Part shown: positions 16,237-25,151 of the stretch, piece by piece
Numbering within the stretch: position 1 is the stretch's first letter
Layout of the letters: each line of letters opens with the position of its first letter
Assembly: GCF_003261055.1 (NCBI RefSeq)
Contig: NZ_CP030073.1
Span: 1,116,001-1,180,000 of the forward strand
DNA: 64,000 nucleotides
Source: Streptomyces cadmiisoli
GTDB lineage: Bacteria > Actinomycetota > Actinomycetes > Streptomycetales > Streptomycetaceae
Direction: 5' to 3'
Position numbers and translations under genes: made by a program
Notes under the pieces: generated by a model
Database searches by the model: none
Told to the model about the DNA's origin: nothing
Seen by the model: only the letters and a program-made list of their open reading frames with translations

Positions 16237-17031
16237 ATGCGCATCGATCTCGCTGGACGGACCGCTTTGGTGACGGGATCGACGCAGGGCATCGGGGAGG
16301 CCATCGCGGCCGGTCTCGGCCGCGCCGGGGCCCGGGTCTGCGTCAACGGGCGCGATCCGAGCCGGGTCGACGAAGCCGTCACACGGCTGCGGGGCTCGGT
16401 GCCCGAGGGCGATTTCGTCCCGGTCGCCGTCGACGTGACGACGGAGAGAGGCACCGACCGCGCCTACGAGATGGTGCCGGACGTCGACATCCTCATCAAC
16501 AACCTCGGCATCTACGGCGCGAAGGACGCGCTCGACATCGACGACGACGAATGGCGCCTGTATTTCGAGGTGAACGTCCTCACCGCCGTGCGTCTCACCC
16601 GGATGTACCTGCCGCGGATGCTGGAGCGGGACTGGGGGCGCGTCCAGTACATCTCCAGCGAGTCCGGCGTGGCGATCCCCGCCGAAATGATCCAGTACGG
16701 CATGACCAAGACCGCGATGCTCGCCCTCGGCCGCGGCTTCGCCAAGAAGGCCGCGGGGTCCGGCGTCACGGTGAACTCGGTCCTCGCCGGCCCCACCCAC
16801 ACCGGCGGAGTGGAGGAGTTCGTCCGGGGACTGGTCGGCGGCGACCTGCCCTGGGAGGAGACACAGCGGACCTTCATGCGCGAGCACCGGCCCCAGTCGC
16901 TGCTGCAACGCCTGATCGAACCGGCGGAGATCGCCAACATGGTGGTGTACCTCAGCTCGGACCTCGCCTCGGCGACCACGGGCGGCGCCCTGCGGGTCGA
17001 CGGCGGCTGCGTCGACGCGATCGTTCCCTGA
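16237..17031 (+). CDS. Short-chain dehydrogenase/reductase (SDR)
   Basis: 264 residues; ATG at 16237 with AAGGAG six bases upstream, preferred over the longer frame. Classical SDR marks: cofactor motif TGSTQGIG, NNLG, catalytic Ser in ISSES, and Tyr-X3-Lys in YGMTK; the C-terminus ends in the usual GGALRVDGG. Function is oxidation or reduction of a hydroxy/keto group with NAD(P); substrate unknown. It stands alone between the OYE gene and a DMT transporter gene, all on the same strand. Confidence 0.88.
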   Translation: MRIDLAGRTALVTGSTQGIGEAIAAGLGRAGARVCVNGRDPSRVDEAVTRLRGSVPEGDFVPVAVDVTTERGTDRAYEMVPDVDILINNLGIYGAKDALDIDDDEWRLYFEVNVLTAVRLTRMYLPRMLERDWGRVQYISSESGVAIPAEMIQYGMTKTAMLALGRGFAKKAAGSGVTVNSVLAGPTHTGGVEEFVRGLVGGDLPWEETQRTFMREHRPQSLLQRLIEPAEIANMVVYLSSDLASATTGGALRVDGGCVDAIVP

Positions 17032-17238
17032 GCGCACCGCCCCGCTCGCGCCGCCCGCCGCCCGCACCGGCCGGCTCGTACGGGCTTCGCTCCCGTCCGC
17101 ACACCCCGGGCCGCCTCGGAGCCCGGCGGCTAGAATCTTCTGGATATATCGCCCAAGGTGGCGATGCAACGCATTCGGTGGAACGACAGCGGTCGCCTCC
17201 GTCACGGCGGAGGCGGCAGAAGATCCAGAAGCGGTGCG

Positions 17239-18156
17239 ATGGGGATGGTGCTCGCAGTCCTGTTTGCCCTCTTGTCGGCGACCAGCAATGCCTTGGGGAC
17301 CGTACTCCAGCGACGTGCGGTGCTGAAGGTACCCGCATCCCAGTCGAAGCGATTCGGCCTTGTCCGGACCCTGCTGCACAATCCGGCCTGGTTCGGCGGA
17401 ATCCTCGGCGTGGTGGGCGCCGCCCTCTTCCAGGCACTGGCCCTGGCGGCGGGATCCCTGGCCGCCATCCAGCCGATCTTCATCCTCGAACTTCCGCTCG
17501 CGCTCCTCATCGGCAGCGTCGTCTTCCGCGTCGGAGTGTCCCGGAAGGCCTGGCTGTGCGTGGTGTTCATCTTCGCCGGGCTGGCGATCAGCCTCTTCTC
17601 CACGGCACCCAGCGGCGGACGTTCCCAGGTCCCCGGAATCTGGTGGGTGCCCACCCTCGCACTGGCCGGCGGGCTGGCCGTCGCCCTCGTCCTGACGGGT
17701 CTGCGCCGGCCCCACGGCCTGTCCCGCGCCGCCTGCCTGGCCGCGGCCGCAGCCATCGGCAACGCGCTCACCGCGGCGCTGGTCAAGTCGTCGATGAGCA
17801 TCCTCTCGGAGGAGGGAGCCGTCGGCTTCTTCCTGGCCTGGCAGACCTACGCCTTCGCGATCGCGGGTTCGTCAGCCATCTTCCTGCTCGGGTACGCCCT
17901 GCAGGCCGGCCCGCTCATCGCGTCACAGCCCGCCCTCACCCTGGGCGACGCGGTCATGAGCTTCTGTCTGGGAGTCACGCTCTACGCGGAGACACTGCGG
18001 CAGGGAGTGTGGCTGGCGCCCGCCCTCCTCGGCGTGGCCCTGTTGTCCTACGGCGTCTTCGCCCTGTCCCGCACCCGCTGCCTGGAGCACTGCATCCATC
18101 CGGACACCGAGGAATGTGCGCCCCAGGACGGCAAAACGGCGACCGCGACCCTGTGA
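17239..18156 (+). CDS. DMT-superfamily (EamA-like) transporter
   Basis: About 305 residues with nine to ten hydrophobic helices and the duplicated layout of drug/metabolite transporters; TSNALGTVLQRRA near the start and GDAVMSFCLGVTLYAE in the last third are typical. It would export or import a small metabolite across the plasma membrane; substrate unknown. The ATG at 17239 is chosen because hydrophobic sequence begins there; upstream in-frame starts (GTG 17158) add an Arg/Gly-rich tail with no precedent. There is no clear ribosome-binding site at either, so the start is uncertain. Confidence 0.8.
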   Translation: MGMVLAVLFALLSATSNALGTVLQRRAVLKVPASQSKRFGLVRTLLHNPAWFGGILGVVGAALFQALALAAGSLAAIQPIFILELPLALLIGSVVFRVGVSRKAWLCVVFIFAGLAISLFSTAPSGGRSQVPGIWWVPTLALAGGLAVALVLTGLRRPHGLSRAACLAAAAAIGNALTAALVKSSMSILSEEGAVGFFLAWQTYAFAIAGSSAIFLLGYALQAGPLIASQPALTLGDAVMSFCLGVTLYAETLRQGVWLAPALLGVALLSYGVFALSRTRCLEHCIHPDTEECAPQDGKTATATL

Positions 18157-18356
18157 GACATCGCGTCCGGCCGCTCGACCTGCGGAATCACCCGTCAGCC
18201 GGCGGACTCCGCCCCGGCGGGCGATCTTGTCAGGTCGATCCGAGAATGAGCGTGGGCAGGTCGGCCCGGCGCGGCTGAGGTCGTCCGCCGTGCCGCTTCC
18301 GGTCAGGCCCGCGGGACGTGCCGGACACACCCGGGGCCGGAGAGGAACGGTCACTG

Positions 18357-19307
18357 ATGTCGGACGACAGAGCCGAACGCATCGCGGATTTCATCCGGCC
18401 CCTGCGGGTGAAGCCCGGGTCGAAGGTGAACCTGGGCCGTGACTTCGACCCCCGGTACAGGGCCGGACTCAAGAAGCGGGACGGGGTCGAGCTGCTGCGG
18501 GCCGGGGTGTCGCTGCTCGCCGAGTACCAGGACCGGCTGGCCGCCCAGGACACGTACGGCGTGCTGCTGTGCCTCCAGGCGCTCGACGCCGGCGGCAAGG
18601 ACGGAACGATCCGTCATGTGATGAGCGGCGTCAATCCGCAGGGCGTCCGGGTGAGCAGCTTCAAGGTGCCCTCCGCGGAGGAACTCGACCACGACTATCT
18701 GTGGCGGTACGCACGGCGGCTGCCCGCCCGGGGCGAGATAGCCATCTTCAACCGCTCCCACTACGAAGAAGTGCTGGTCGTCCGGGTGCACCCGGAGAAT
18801 CTCCTCCGGCAGAAACTCCCGGACAGCACGCGCGGCGCCGGCATCTGGGAGCGGCGCTACCGGGAGATCAACAACTGGGAGCGCTACCTCACCGACAACG
18901 GGTTCAAGGTGGTCAAGGTCTTCCTGAACCTCTCCAAGGAGGAGCAGCGGACCCGGTTCCTGAAGCGGATCGACCTGCCGGACAAGAACTGGAAGTTCTC
19001 CGCGGCCGACGTCCGGGAGCGCCGCCACTGGGACGAGTACCAGAGCGCGTTCTCCGAGATGCTGTCGGCCACCAGCACGCGCTGGGCGCCCTGGTACGTC
19101 GTACCGGCGGACCGGAAGTGGTTCGCCCGGATCTGCACGGCGGCCGTGCTCGCGCACACGCTGATGGACATCGACCCCCGTTACCCCGCCGTGGACGACG
19201 AGGCTCGTGCGGACCTGCTCGTCGCGAAACGCGAACTGGAGCAGGAGGCCCCGGCCGGCGCCCCCGCCGATCCCTACGCGTCACGGCACGGAGACGCCGA
19301 CCGATGA
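18357..19307 (+). CDS. ppk2: Polyphosphate kinase 2 family protein
   Basis: 316 residues, ATG at 18357 with GAGAGGAA upstream. The PPK2 fold is recognisable from the Walker A-like LQALDAGGKDGTIRHV, the Walker B region FNRSHYEEVLVVRV, the lid RRYREINNWERYL, and WKFSAADVRERRHWDEYQ. PPK2 enzymes move phosphate between polyphosphate and nucleotides (usually polyP-driven phosphorylation of NMP or NDP). The length and lid sequence fit the single-domain class; nucleotide preference cannot be read. It faces the convergent diacylglycerol-kinase-like gene across 63 bases. Confidence 0.9.
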   Translation: MSDDRAERIADFIRPLRVKPGSKVNLGRDFDPRYRAGLKKRDGVELLRAGVSLLAEYQDRLAAQDTYGVLLCLQALDAGGKDGTIRHVMSGVNPQGVRVSSFKVPSAEELDHDYLWRYARRLPARGEIAIFNRSHYEEVLVVRVHPENLLRQKLPDSTRGAGIWERRYREINNWERYLTDNGFKVVKVFLNLSKEEQRTRFLKRIDLPDKNWKFSAADVRERRHWDEYQSAFSEMLSATSTRWAPWYVVPADRKWFARICTAAVLAHTLMDIDPRYPAVDDEARADLLVAKRELEQEAPAGAPADPYASRHGDADR

Positions 19308-19370
19308 CCGCACGGCCGCAGGCGTAGCCGCCGGCGTGAGCGTGGCCGTCGGTCCGGGAACGGGGACGGG

Positions 19371-20711
19371 CTACGCAGGCTCGCGTCCCGCCGCCGTCCG
19401 GCCCATCGTGAGTGCCAGGCGCCGCACCCTGCGCCAGTCCACGGGCGGGGCCGAGTGGGGCACCCCCGGACGGTGCCGGGGCACGCGGACACGCAGCTCA
19501 CGGGACGGCAGACGGCAGCGCACCGGGGTGCGCAGAAGCAGCGCCTCGCCGTCGACGCCGACCGGGATGACGGGGGCGTCGGCGTCGATGACGACCTCCC
19601 GGGCCGTGGCGACGGTCAGCCCGCGCCCCCGCCCGCCGCGCAGCAGCAGTTCCGTCGCCTCGGCGGCGCTGGCGACGTCGACGCCCAGCACGCCCAGTTC
19701 GCCGGAGTCCAGTCGTTCCCGGCGCCCGAGGCCCGCCGAGTCGCCGCGCCCGTAGGGGTTGTTGCTCACCAGCAGTGCCTGCGGGGCGTTCAGGGTGAGG
19801 GAACCGGCCCGGACCCTGAGCCGGGCCCCGGCGTGGTGGGTCAGCAGGTCGGGCAGCGTCTCCAGGACGGTGCGGGCCTTGTCGTCGCGGTAGGCGGGAC
19901 TCTGCACCACGGCCGCGTAGGCACCGAACGAGGCGTTGTTGACGAAGACGCGCTCGGTGGTCTCGCCGTTCGCCTCGCCCGCCTCGATGTGTCCCAGGTC
20001 GACCCGCATCTCGACACCGTCGGACAGGGCCGCCAGACAGGTCGAGGGGTCCTGCCGGTCCAGGCCCAGGTCCATGGCGAAGTGGTTGCGGGTGCCGGCG
20101 CTGATCACCATGAAGGGGATGTCGTTCTCCGCGGCCACACCGGCGACCAGGGCCTGGGTGCCGTCGCCGCCCGCGACCCCGAGCAGGTCGGCTCCGTCCC
20201 GCACGGCCCGCCGGGCCAGTTCGGCCACGTCCTGGCGATGGTCCGGGTCCAGCACGACGACCTCGGCGCCGAGCTCCCTGGCCCGCTCGGCCAGGTGGAA
20301 CTTCTCGACCTTTCCGCCGCCGGAGCGCGGATTCATGATCAGGAACGGGTGCTCGGGCCGGCCGGCGGACCGCTCGGGCATGCCGGGCGCGCCGCCGTCG
20401 GTCAGTGCGGCCCGGCCCGCGGACAGGGCCAGCGACCACAGACCGAGCGAGACCAGTACGACCCACAGCAGCCCGGCGGCGGCGTACAGCACCAGGACGG
20501 TGATCGGCGCGGCGACGACCAGCAGTGCGGCCAGCGCCCGGACCCAGCCGGTGTGGGTGAGCAGCCACCAGATACCGGCGGCGGTCAGCGCGATCCCGGC
20601 CAGCCCCACCGCCACCAGGACCACGCTCGCGATCCCCGCGAAGACCAGCAGTACGGCAACGGCCGCCACGCCCGACGCGAGGGCGAGCCGCGCGGTCCAG
20701 CGCCTGTTCAT
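19371..20711 (-). CDS. Diacylglycerol kinase catalytic-domain (DAGK/lipid kinase) membrane protein
   Basis: 446 residues; ATG at 20711 with GGGAGG six bases upstream (the frame's earlier TTG lacks spacing). Four hydrophobic helices occupy about residues 10-105, then the NAD-kinase/DAGK-like catalytic domain: IMNPRSGGGK (nucleotide loop), GVAGGDGTQALVAG (the GGDGT motif), and SAGTRNHFAMDLGL. These proteins phosphorylate diacylglycerol or related lipids at the membrane. Related Streptomyces proteins with N-terminal helices are common but substrates are rarely shown. The LexA-like gene lies 100 bases upstream on the same strand and could be co-transcribed. Confidence 0.88.
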   Translation of the reverse strand: MNRRWTARLALASGVAAVAVLLVFAGIASVVLVAVGLAGIALTAAGIWWLLTHTGWVRALAALLVVAAPITVLVLYAAAGLLWVVLVSLGLWSLALSAGRAALTDGGAPGMPERSAGRPEHPFLIMNPRSGGGKVEKFHLAERARELGAEVVVLDPDHRQDVAELARRAVRDGADLLGVAGGDGTQALVAGVAAENDIPFMVISAGTRNHFAMDLGLDRQDPSTCLAALSDGVEMRVDLGHIEAGEANGETTERVFVNNASFGAYAAVVQSPAYRDDKARTVLETLPDLLTHHAGARLRVRAGSLTLNAPQALLVSNNPYGRGDSAGLGRRERLDSGELGVLGVDVASAAEATELLLRGGRGRGLTVATAREVVIDADAPVIPVGVDGEALLLRTPVRCRLPSRELRVRVPRHRPGVPHSAPPVDWRRVRRLALTMGRTAAGREPA

Positions 20712-20811
20712 GGGCAACCTCCCGCTCGACTCTCAGGCTACGAGCGGTCACCACGGGCGGCATGTCCACGGTGGGTGGCTGCGTCGCGCACCGCCGCGGA
20801 ACCAGGCCCCG

Positions 20812-21483
20812 CTACAGCAGGCGCAGGACGCCGACCACCTTGCCGAGGATCTGTGCCTCGTCACCGGGGATCGGCTCGTAGGACGGGTTGCGCGGCATGA
20901 GCCAGACCCGTCCGTCCTGGAGGCGCAGCACCTTGACGGTGGCCTCGTCCTCCAGGAGCGCGACCACGATGTCGCCGTGGTCGGCGCTGTCCTGCCGCCG
21001 GACCGTCACGATGTCGCCGTCGCAGATCGCCGCCTCGATCATGGAGTCGCCGGACACCGTGAGAGCGAACAGATCGCCGTCGCCGACGATCTGGCGGGGC
21101 AGGGAGTAGACGTCCTCGATCATCTCCTCCGCGAGCAGGGGTGCTCCGGCGGCGATCCGGCCGACGAGCGGAACCTCGACGGGAGCCTCGCTCCTGCTGC
21201 CCAGGTCCGGCGCCCACGCGGACCGGACCCGGTAGGCGCGGGGACGGTGCGGATCGCGGTAGAGGACCCCCTTGCGCTCCAGCGCCATCAACTGGTGGGC
21301 GACCGAGGAGGTGCTGGCGAGGTTCACGGCCTCGCCGATCTCCCGCATCGACGGAGGGTAGCCGAGCCGGGCCACCGTCTCCGTGATGTACCGGACGATG
21401 GCCGCCTGGCGGCTGGTCAGCTCGCCCTCGGTGTTCCGGGTGCCCGGTGGGCGGCCCCGACGTGCCGGCGCGCTGTTCTCCAT
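20812..21483 (-). CDS. lexA: LexA-like repressor (likely accessory paralogue)
   Basis: 223 residues from the ATG at 21483 with GGAGGT seven bases before. N-terminal LexA winged helix (about 22-85, [19 protein letters not shown]), then an S24 self-cleaving domain with the Ala112-Gly113 cleavage site (RIAAGAP), nucleophile Ser147 (SGDSM) and Lys184 (EATVKVL). All parts for RecA-stimulated self-cleavage are intact. The neighbours are not those I expect for the main Streptomyces lexA (nrdR), so I infer a second copy. The only SOS-box-like sequence before the gene is a half-site (CGAAC near 21505), so autoregulation through a classic CGAAC-N4-GTTCG box is not supported. Confidence 0.9.
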   Translation of the reverse strand: MENSAPARRGRPPGTRNTEGELTSRQAAIVRYITETVARLGYPPSMREIGEAVNLASTSSVAHQLMALERKGVLYRDPHRPRAYRVRSAWAPDLGSRSEAPVEVPLVGRIAAGAPLLAEEMIEDVYSLPRQIVGDGDLFALTVSGDSMIEAAICDGDIVTVRRQDSADHGDIVVALLEDEATVKVLRLQDGRVWLMPRNPSYEPIPGDEAQILGKVVGVLRLL

Positions 21484-21646
21484 CTGGGCACCTCCGTACA
21501 AGATCGTTCGGATCGACCCTAACCTGCCATCCCCCATAAATGGAACACCGTGTCGAATCCCGACTACCGTCGGCTCCGATCAGGCGCCGGTCGGAGGTCC
21601 TGTCGCACGGCGACGTCACTCGGGGCGCGGGCCGCCGGAACACGGC

Positions 21647-21673
21647 CGAGCAGCCACTTCACGTGGCTGCTCG
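21647..21673. terminator. 11-bp stem-loop
   Basis: CGAGCAGCCAC and its exact complement, separated by a five-base loop (TTCAC). No T-run. It lies between the lexA-like gene's upstream region and the DUF1348 terminator; it may be a back-up terminator or a protein-binding palindrome. Confidence 0.45.
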
Positions 21674-21715
21674 CGAGAGGGAGGGTGCACGTCGCACGGG
21701 TGGTCGGACCTCGGC

Positions 21716-21763
21716 GCAGCGGCGTACGACCCGCCTCGGTCAGGGCGGGCCGTACGCCGCTGC
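21716..21763 (-). terminator. Long two-part hairpin after the DUF1348 gene
   Basis: Outer 13-bp stem GCAGCGGCGTACG with exact complement and, inside its 22-base loop, a second 6-bp stem (CCCGCC/GGCGGG). It begins 27 bases after the stop of the leftward DUF1348 gene, the expected place for a terminator. Confidence 0.65.
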
Positions 21764-21789
21764 TGCCGGCCCCGGCTCGGAACCCGCCG

Positions 21790-22257
21790 TCAGAAGCCGA
21801 GATCGCTGAGGCCGGGATGGTCGTCGGGGCGCCGGCCGATGGGCCAGTGGTACTTCCGGTCGGCCTCCGCGATCGGCAGATCGTTGATGCAGGCGAGACG
21901 GACGCGCATCAGGCCGTCCTCGCCGAACTCCCAGTTCTCGTTGCCGTACGAGCGGTACCACTGGCCGGAGTCGTCGTGGCACTCGTAGGCGAACCGCACC
22001 GCGATGCGGTTTCCGTCGAAGGCCCACAGTTCCTTGATGAGCCGGTAGTCCAGCTCCCGGTTCCACTTGCGGGTCAGGAAGGCGACGATCTCGTCGCGTC
22101 CGTGGACGAACTCCGCCCGGTTGCGCCAGCGCGAGTCCTCGGAGTAGCCGAGCGCCACCTTCCGCGGATCGCGGGTGTTCCACGCGTCCTCAGCCAGGCG
22201 GACCTTCTCGACGGCGGTCTCCCGCGTGAACGGCGGCAGGGGTGGACGTGTGCTCAT
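21790..22257 (-). CDS. DUF1348 / NTF2-like family protein
   Basis: 155 residues from the ATG at 22257, with GGGAGGAAAC just upstream. The sequence [20 protein letters not shown] followed by SRWRNR, then [21 protein letters not shown] and YGNENWEF, is characteristic of DUF1348, a cone-shaped NTF2/SnoaL-like fold of about 150 residues. Family members are small cytoplasmic proteins of unknown or poorly defined enzymatic role. It lies downstream of, and on the same strand as, the histidine-phosphatase-fold gene (66-base gap), so co-transcription is possible. Confidence 0.85.
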   Translation of the reverse strand: MSTRPPLPPFTRETAVEKVRLAEDAWNTRDPRKVALGYSEDSRWRNRAEFVHGRDEIVAFLTRKWNRELDYRLIKELWAFDGNRIAVRFAYECHDDSGQWYRSYGNENWEFGEDGLMRVRLACINDLPIAEADRKYHWPIGRRPDDHPGLSDLGF

Positions 22258-22323
22258 GGTTTCCTCCCGGGACGAAGCACCCACGCCCGGGCGGGCATCA
22301 TCGGTCGCGCGATGACGCTCCGG

Positions 22324-22998
22324 TCACCCGCCGACCACCGCGCCCGTGCCGCGCTGCCCCACGAGTGCGGTGAAGCGGTCCGGGCGCGGCTCGCGCCACC
22401 AGGCGCCGTACGGTCCGAGGTCCGCGTCCGAGCGGTACACGACGGCGGTCGGCGTGCCGACGCTCCAGACGCCGTCCCGCCACATCAGGCTCACGGTGCG
22501 CCGGGGTGGGGTCTGAAGGTTCCAGAAGGTTCGTACCGGCGCGGACAGGGCCTGCACGATCAGAGCCCGGGCGACGGTCGGCTCCACGACCGCCAGGACC
22601 CGGCCCGTCTGCGACGTCAGGGAGCCGAGCCAGTCCCCGGTCCGGGCGCAGAGGCGGCGCACCGTCTCCCCTCCGTGCGGTGCGGCGTCGGGGTCGGTGA
22701 GCCAGGCGCTGTACCCGTAGGGATCGGTCGCCACTATCTCGGCGGGCCTGCGCCCGCGCCATGTGCCGTGGTCGAGGTCGCGCAGCGCCGGCTCCACCGC
22801 GGGCTTGAGCCCGAGGAAGGCGGCGGTGAAGGCGCAGCGGGTCGACGGCGACCGTACGGCGGAGAAGTGGGGTGGAAGCGCCGCGAGGGCCGCGCCCGCC
22901 TCGGGGAGATCGCGCTCTGTCAGTGACGTGTCGCCCAGGACCGCCTCAGTCGAGGTGGCCGGGCGGTGCGCGCAAAGGAGTGTCAGGCGGATCGTCAT
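22324..22998 (-). CDS. Histidine-phosphatase-superfamily protein, catalytic site altered
   Basis: 224 residues, ATG at 22998. The fold is recognisable from an N-terminal strand (TIRLTLLCAHRPATS), the LDHGTWRGRR helix, DPDAAPHGGET and the late VLAVVEPTVARALIVQAL. In active enzymes the first motif reads RHG and the late one reads H-G; here they read AHRP and VVEPTV, so the second catalytic histidine is replaced and the first is displaced. This suggests a non-phosphatase role or changed chemistry. Similar Streptomyces proteins lie beside cobalt transporters, but none is seen here. It is divergent from the response regulator at 23341. Confidence 0.75.
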   Translation of the reverse strand: MTIRLTLLCAHRPATSTEAVLGDTSLTERDLPEAGAALAALPPHFSAVRSPSTRCAFTAAFLGLKPAVEPALRDLDHGTWRGRRPAEIVATDPYGYSAWLTDPDAAPHGGETVRRLCARTGDWLGSLTSQTGRVLAVVEPTVARALIVQALSAPVRTFWNLQTPPRRTVSLMWRDGVWSVGTPTAVVYRSDADLGPYGAWWREPRPDRFTALVGQRGTGAVVGG

Positions 22999-23340
22999 TC
23001 GGCTGCCCTCCAGATCGGCGTGGTCCTGCGTGACGCCGGAGGATGCGGCACCGCCCCGGACTGCCCGGCCGGTGGCGGTGGCGGCGTCCTGCCGACGCCC
23101 GTGAGCGGCCCTGCCGCGGCCACCGGCGCCGATGCACGGCGCGCGGCGGTCGACACGTTGCACGTCACGTTCTCCAGCTTCGCCAGACCGGCTCGCGGAA
23201 ACCATCCGGCACAAGTCCGGAACATCCCCGCCGACTGGCTGGCCGGAGCCCAGCCACCTGGAGGGTCGCCCGTGTGGGCAAGCGCGCCGCCGGTCGGCGT
23301 GGTACGACGGAGAGTGGTCCGATCGTTGGTGGGAGCGCAC
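22999..23340. promoter_or_regulatory. Divergent gene-free region
   Basis: 342 bases between the histidine-phosphatase-like gene and the response regulator. No coding region is supported; a GGGAG ribosome-binding site lies just before the GTG at 23341. I see no clear palindrome or sigma-70 promoter. Confidence 0.4.
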
Positions 23341-24003
23341 GTGATCCGGGTACTGGTGGTCGACGATGAGGCCCTGATCCGTACGGGGTTCAGCCGCATC
23401 CTGGACGCCGCGGACGAGATCGAGGTCGTGGGAGCGGTTCCAGGGGGAGACGCCGTCCGGACGACGCAGGAGACGCGTCCCGACGTGGTGCTGCTGGACA
23501 TCCGTATGCCGGACGTGGACGGACTCACCGTCCTGGCGGATCTGTGCCGGCTCCGGGAGCCCCCGGTGGTGGCCATGCTCACGACGTTCGACATGGACGA
23601 ATACGTGGCCACGGCGCTGCGCCGGGGCGCGGCGGGCTTCCTGCTCAAGGACACCGACCCCGAGGAGCTGCCGTTCCTGGTGCGTTCCCTGGCGGACGGG
23701 GGCACGGTGCTCTCGTCCAAGGTGACGCGGACCGTGGTGGACGGATATCTCGAAGCCGGTGGTCAGCGACCGTCCGTGCGCGGGGTGGAGCGGCTCACCG
23801 ATCGTGAGCGCACCGTCCTCGTCCTGATCGCTGAGGGGTTGTCCAACGCGCACATCGCCGAGCGGATGCATCTGAGCACCGGCACGGTGAAGGACCATGT
23901 GAGCGCCATCCTCACCAAACTGGAGGTGGGCAGTCGCGTCCAGGCGGTCGTGGTCGCCGAACGGGCCGGACTGCTCAGACCACCCCGCGAGCCGGAGCCA
24001 TGA
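23341..24003 (+). CDS. NarL/FixJ-family response regulator
   Basis: 220 residues, GTG at 23341. Receiver domain (1-120) with VVDDE acid pocket, phospho-acceptor Asp53 (VLLDIRMPD), Thr at LTTFD and Lys in LLKD; C-terminal LuxR-type helix-turn-helix (about 150-210, LTDRERTVLVLIAEGLSNAHIAE). The stop overlaps the start of the histidine kinase gene (ATGA at 24000-24003), so the pair form one two-component system. Confidence 0.94.
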   Translation: MIRVLVVDDEALIRTGFSRILDAADEIEVVGAVPGGDAVRTTQETRPDVVLLDIRMPDVDGLTVLADLCRLREPPVVAMLTTFDMDEYVATALRRGAAGFLLKDTDPEELPFLVRSLADGGTVLSSKVTRTVVDGYLEAGGQRPSVRGVERLTDRERTVLVLIAEGLSNAHIAERMHLSTGTVKDHVSAILTKLEVGSRVQAVVVAERAGLLRPPREPEP

Positions 24004-25109
24004 TGATCCCCCGCCCGTCGGCCGGCGTACTGCGTGACGCCGCGTTCGTCGCGGCGGCACTGCTCGACGTCTGGGTGCACGTCGAGCCGGACGAGCCGAA
24101 GCGCCTGGCCCTGGCCCTGTTCGCGGCCAGCGCGCTCGTACTGCGTCGGCGGCTGCCGATGCTCACCTTCGTGCTGACCCTGCCCGCCGTGGTCTTCTCG
24201 GACGCGATCTTCGCCTGTCTGGCGGCGCTGTACACCCTGGCCACGTTCACCCGGCGCCGGACCCTGCTGGCCGCCTGCGGGATGGCGTACACGCTCAGCG
24301 ACATGACCGACTGGACCCCGGGGCCGTCGCTGAATCTCTGGAGCCCGTCGGGTCTGATCACGCTCGGTTATACGGCCGCGACGGCCGCGGCTCCCATCTT
24401 CCTGGGGCAGCTCGTACAGGCCCGGCGGGACCTGTCGCTGCGGCTCACCGAGATCTCCCAGGCGCGTGATCACGAGCGCAGGCTGAGCGCTCAGGCCGTC
24501 CTGGCCGAGGAACGCGCCAAGCTCGCCCGCGAGATGCACGACGTGGTCTCCCACCAGGTCAGCCTGATCGCCGTGCAGGCCGGTGCGCTCCAGGTCGGCG
24601 CGCAGGACACCGAGGTCAAGCGGGCCGCGGCGACGATCCGGCGGATGAGCGTGCAGACGCTCGACGAGCTGCGGCACATGGTCAATGTGCTGCGCGACTC
24701 CCACGGCCGCCCGACGGAACTGACTCCGCAGCCGTCCCTGACGGATCTGCGGCGACTGATCGACAGCAGTGGCATCGACGCCGAGCTGAAGGCGGAACTG
24801 CCCGACGGCCTTCCGCCGACGCTCCAGCGCGCCGTCTACCGCACCGTCCAGGAGGCGCTGACCAACGTACGCAAACACGCCCCCGGCGCCACCGCCACCG
24901 TCCGCCTGACCTACGAGGGCAACGCCGTCCATCTGAAGGTCAGCAACACCGCGCCCACCCGGCCTGCGCTTCCGCTGCCCGGCGCGGAGTACGGCCTGGT
25001 CGCCCTGCGGCAGCGTGCCGCCCTCCTCGGCGGCACCGTCAGCACCGGTCCGACCCCGGACGGCGGCTACGAGCTGCGCCTGGTGCTGCCGGTGAAGAAG
25101 GCCCCGTGA
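24000..25109 (+). CDS. Sensor histidine kinase (HisKA_3 type)
   Basis: 369 residues; four to five N-terminal membrane helices (about 10-135) with no large extracellular domain, a coiled linker, the dimerisation/phospho-acceptor helix with His180 (LAREMHDVVSHQV), then the HATPase domain (ALTNVRKHAPGA, GLVALRQRAALLGG). It phosphorylates the response regulator encoded just before it. The lack of an external sensor domain suggests sensing in or at the membrane, as for many Streptomyces NarL-type pairs. The signal and target genes cannot be told from the sequence. Confidence 0.93.
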   Translation: MMIPRPSAGVLRDAAFVAAALLDVWVHVEPDEPKRLALALFAASALVLRRRLPMLTFVLTLPAVVFSDAIFACLAALYTLATFTRRRTLLAACGMAYTLSDMTDWTPGPSLNLWSPSGLITLGYTAATAAAPIFLGQLVQARRDLSLRLTEISQARDHERRLSAQAVLAEERAKLAREMHDVVSHQVSLIAVQAGALQVGAQDTEVKRAAATIRRMSVQTLDELRHMVNVLRDSHGRPTELTPQPSLTDLRRLIDSSGIDAELKAELPDGLPPTLQRAVYRTVQEALTNVRKHAPGATATVRLTYEGNAVHLKVSNTAPTRPALPLPGAEYGLVALRQRAALLGGTVSTGPTPDGGYELRLVLPVKKAP

Positions 25110-25151
25110 ACGGGTCGGCCGGGCGCCGCGTGCCTTCTCGGCCCCGGGGCC

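Larger units (their letters stand above)
21484..21789. other. Gene-free gap with two hairpins
   Basis: About 300 bases between the lexA-like start and the end of the DUF1348 gene. No coding region is supported. It holds the lexA-like gene's upstream region and the two hairpins listed separately. Confidence 0.5.

Noticed and set aside
14079..16454. 791-codon open frame on the minus strand
   Set aside because: Shadow of the phosphorylase-like and OYE genes; no recognisable domain.
21495..21515. SOS box before the LexA-like gene
   Set aside because: Only a CGAAC half-site is present; the second half does not match GTTCG.
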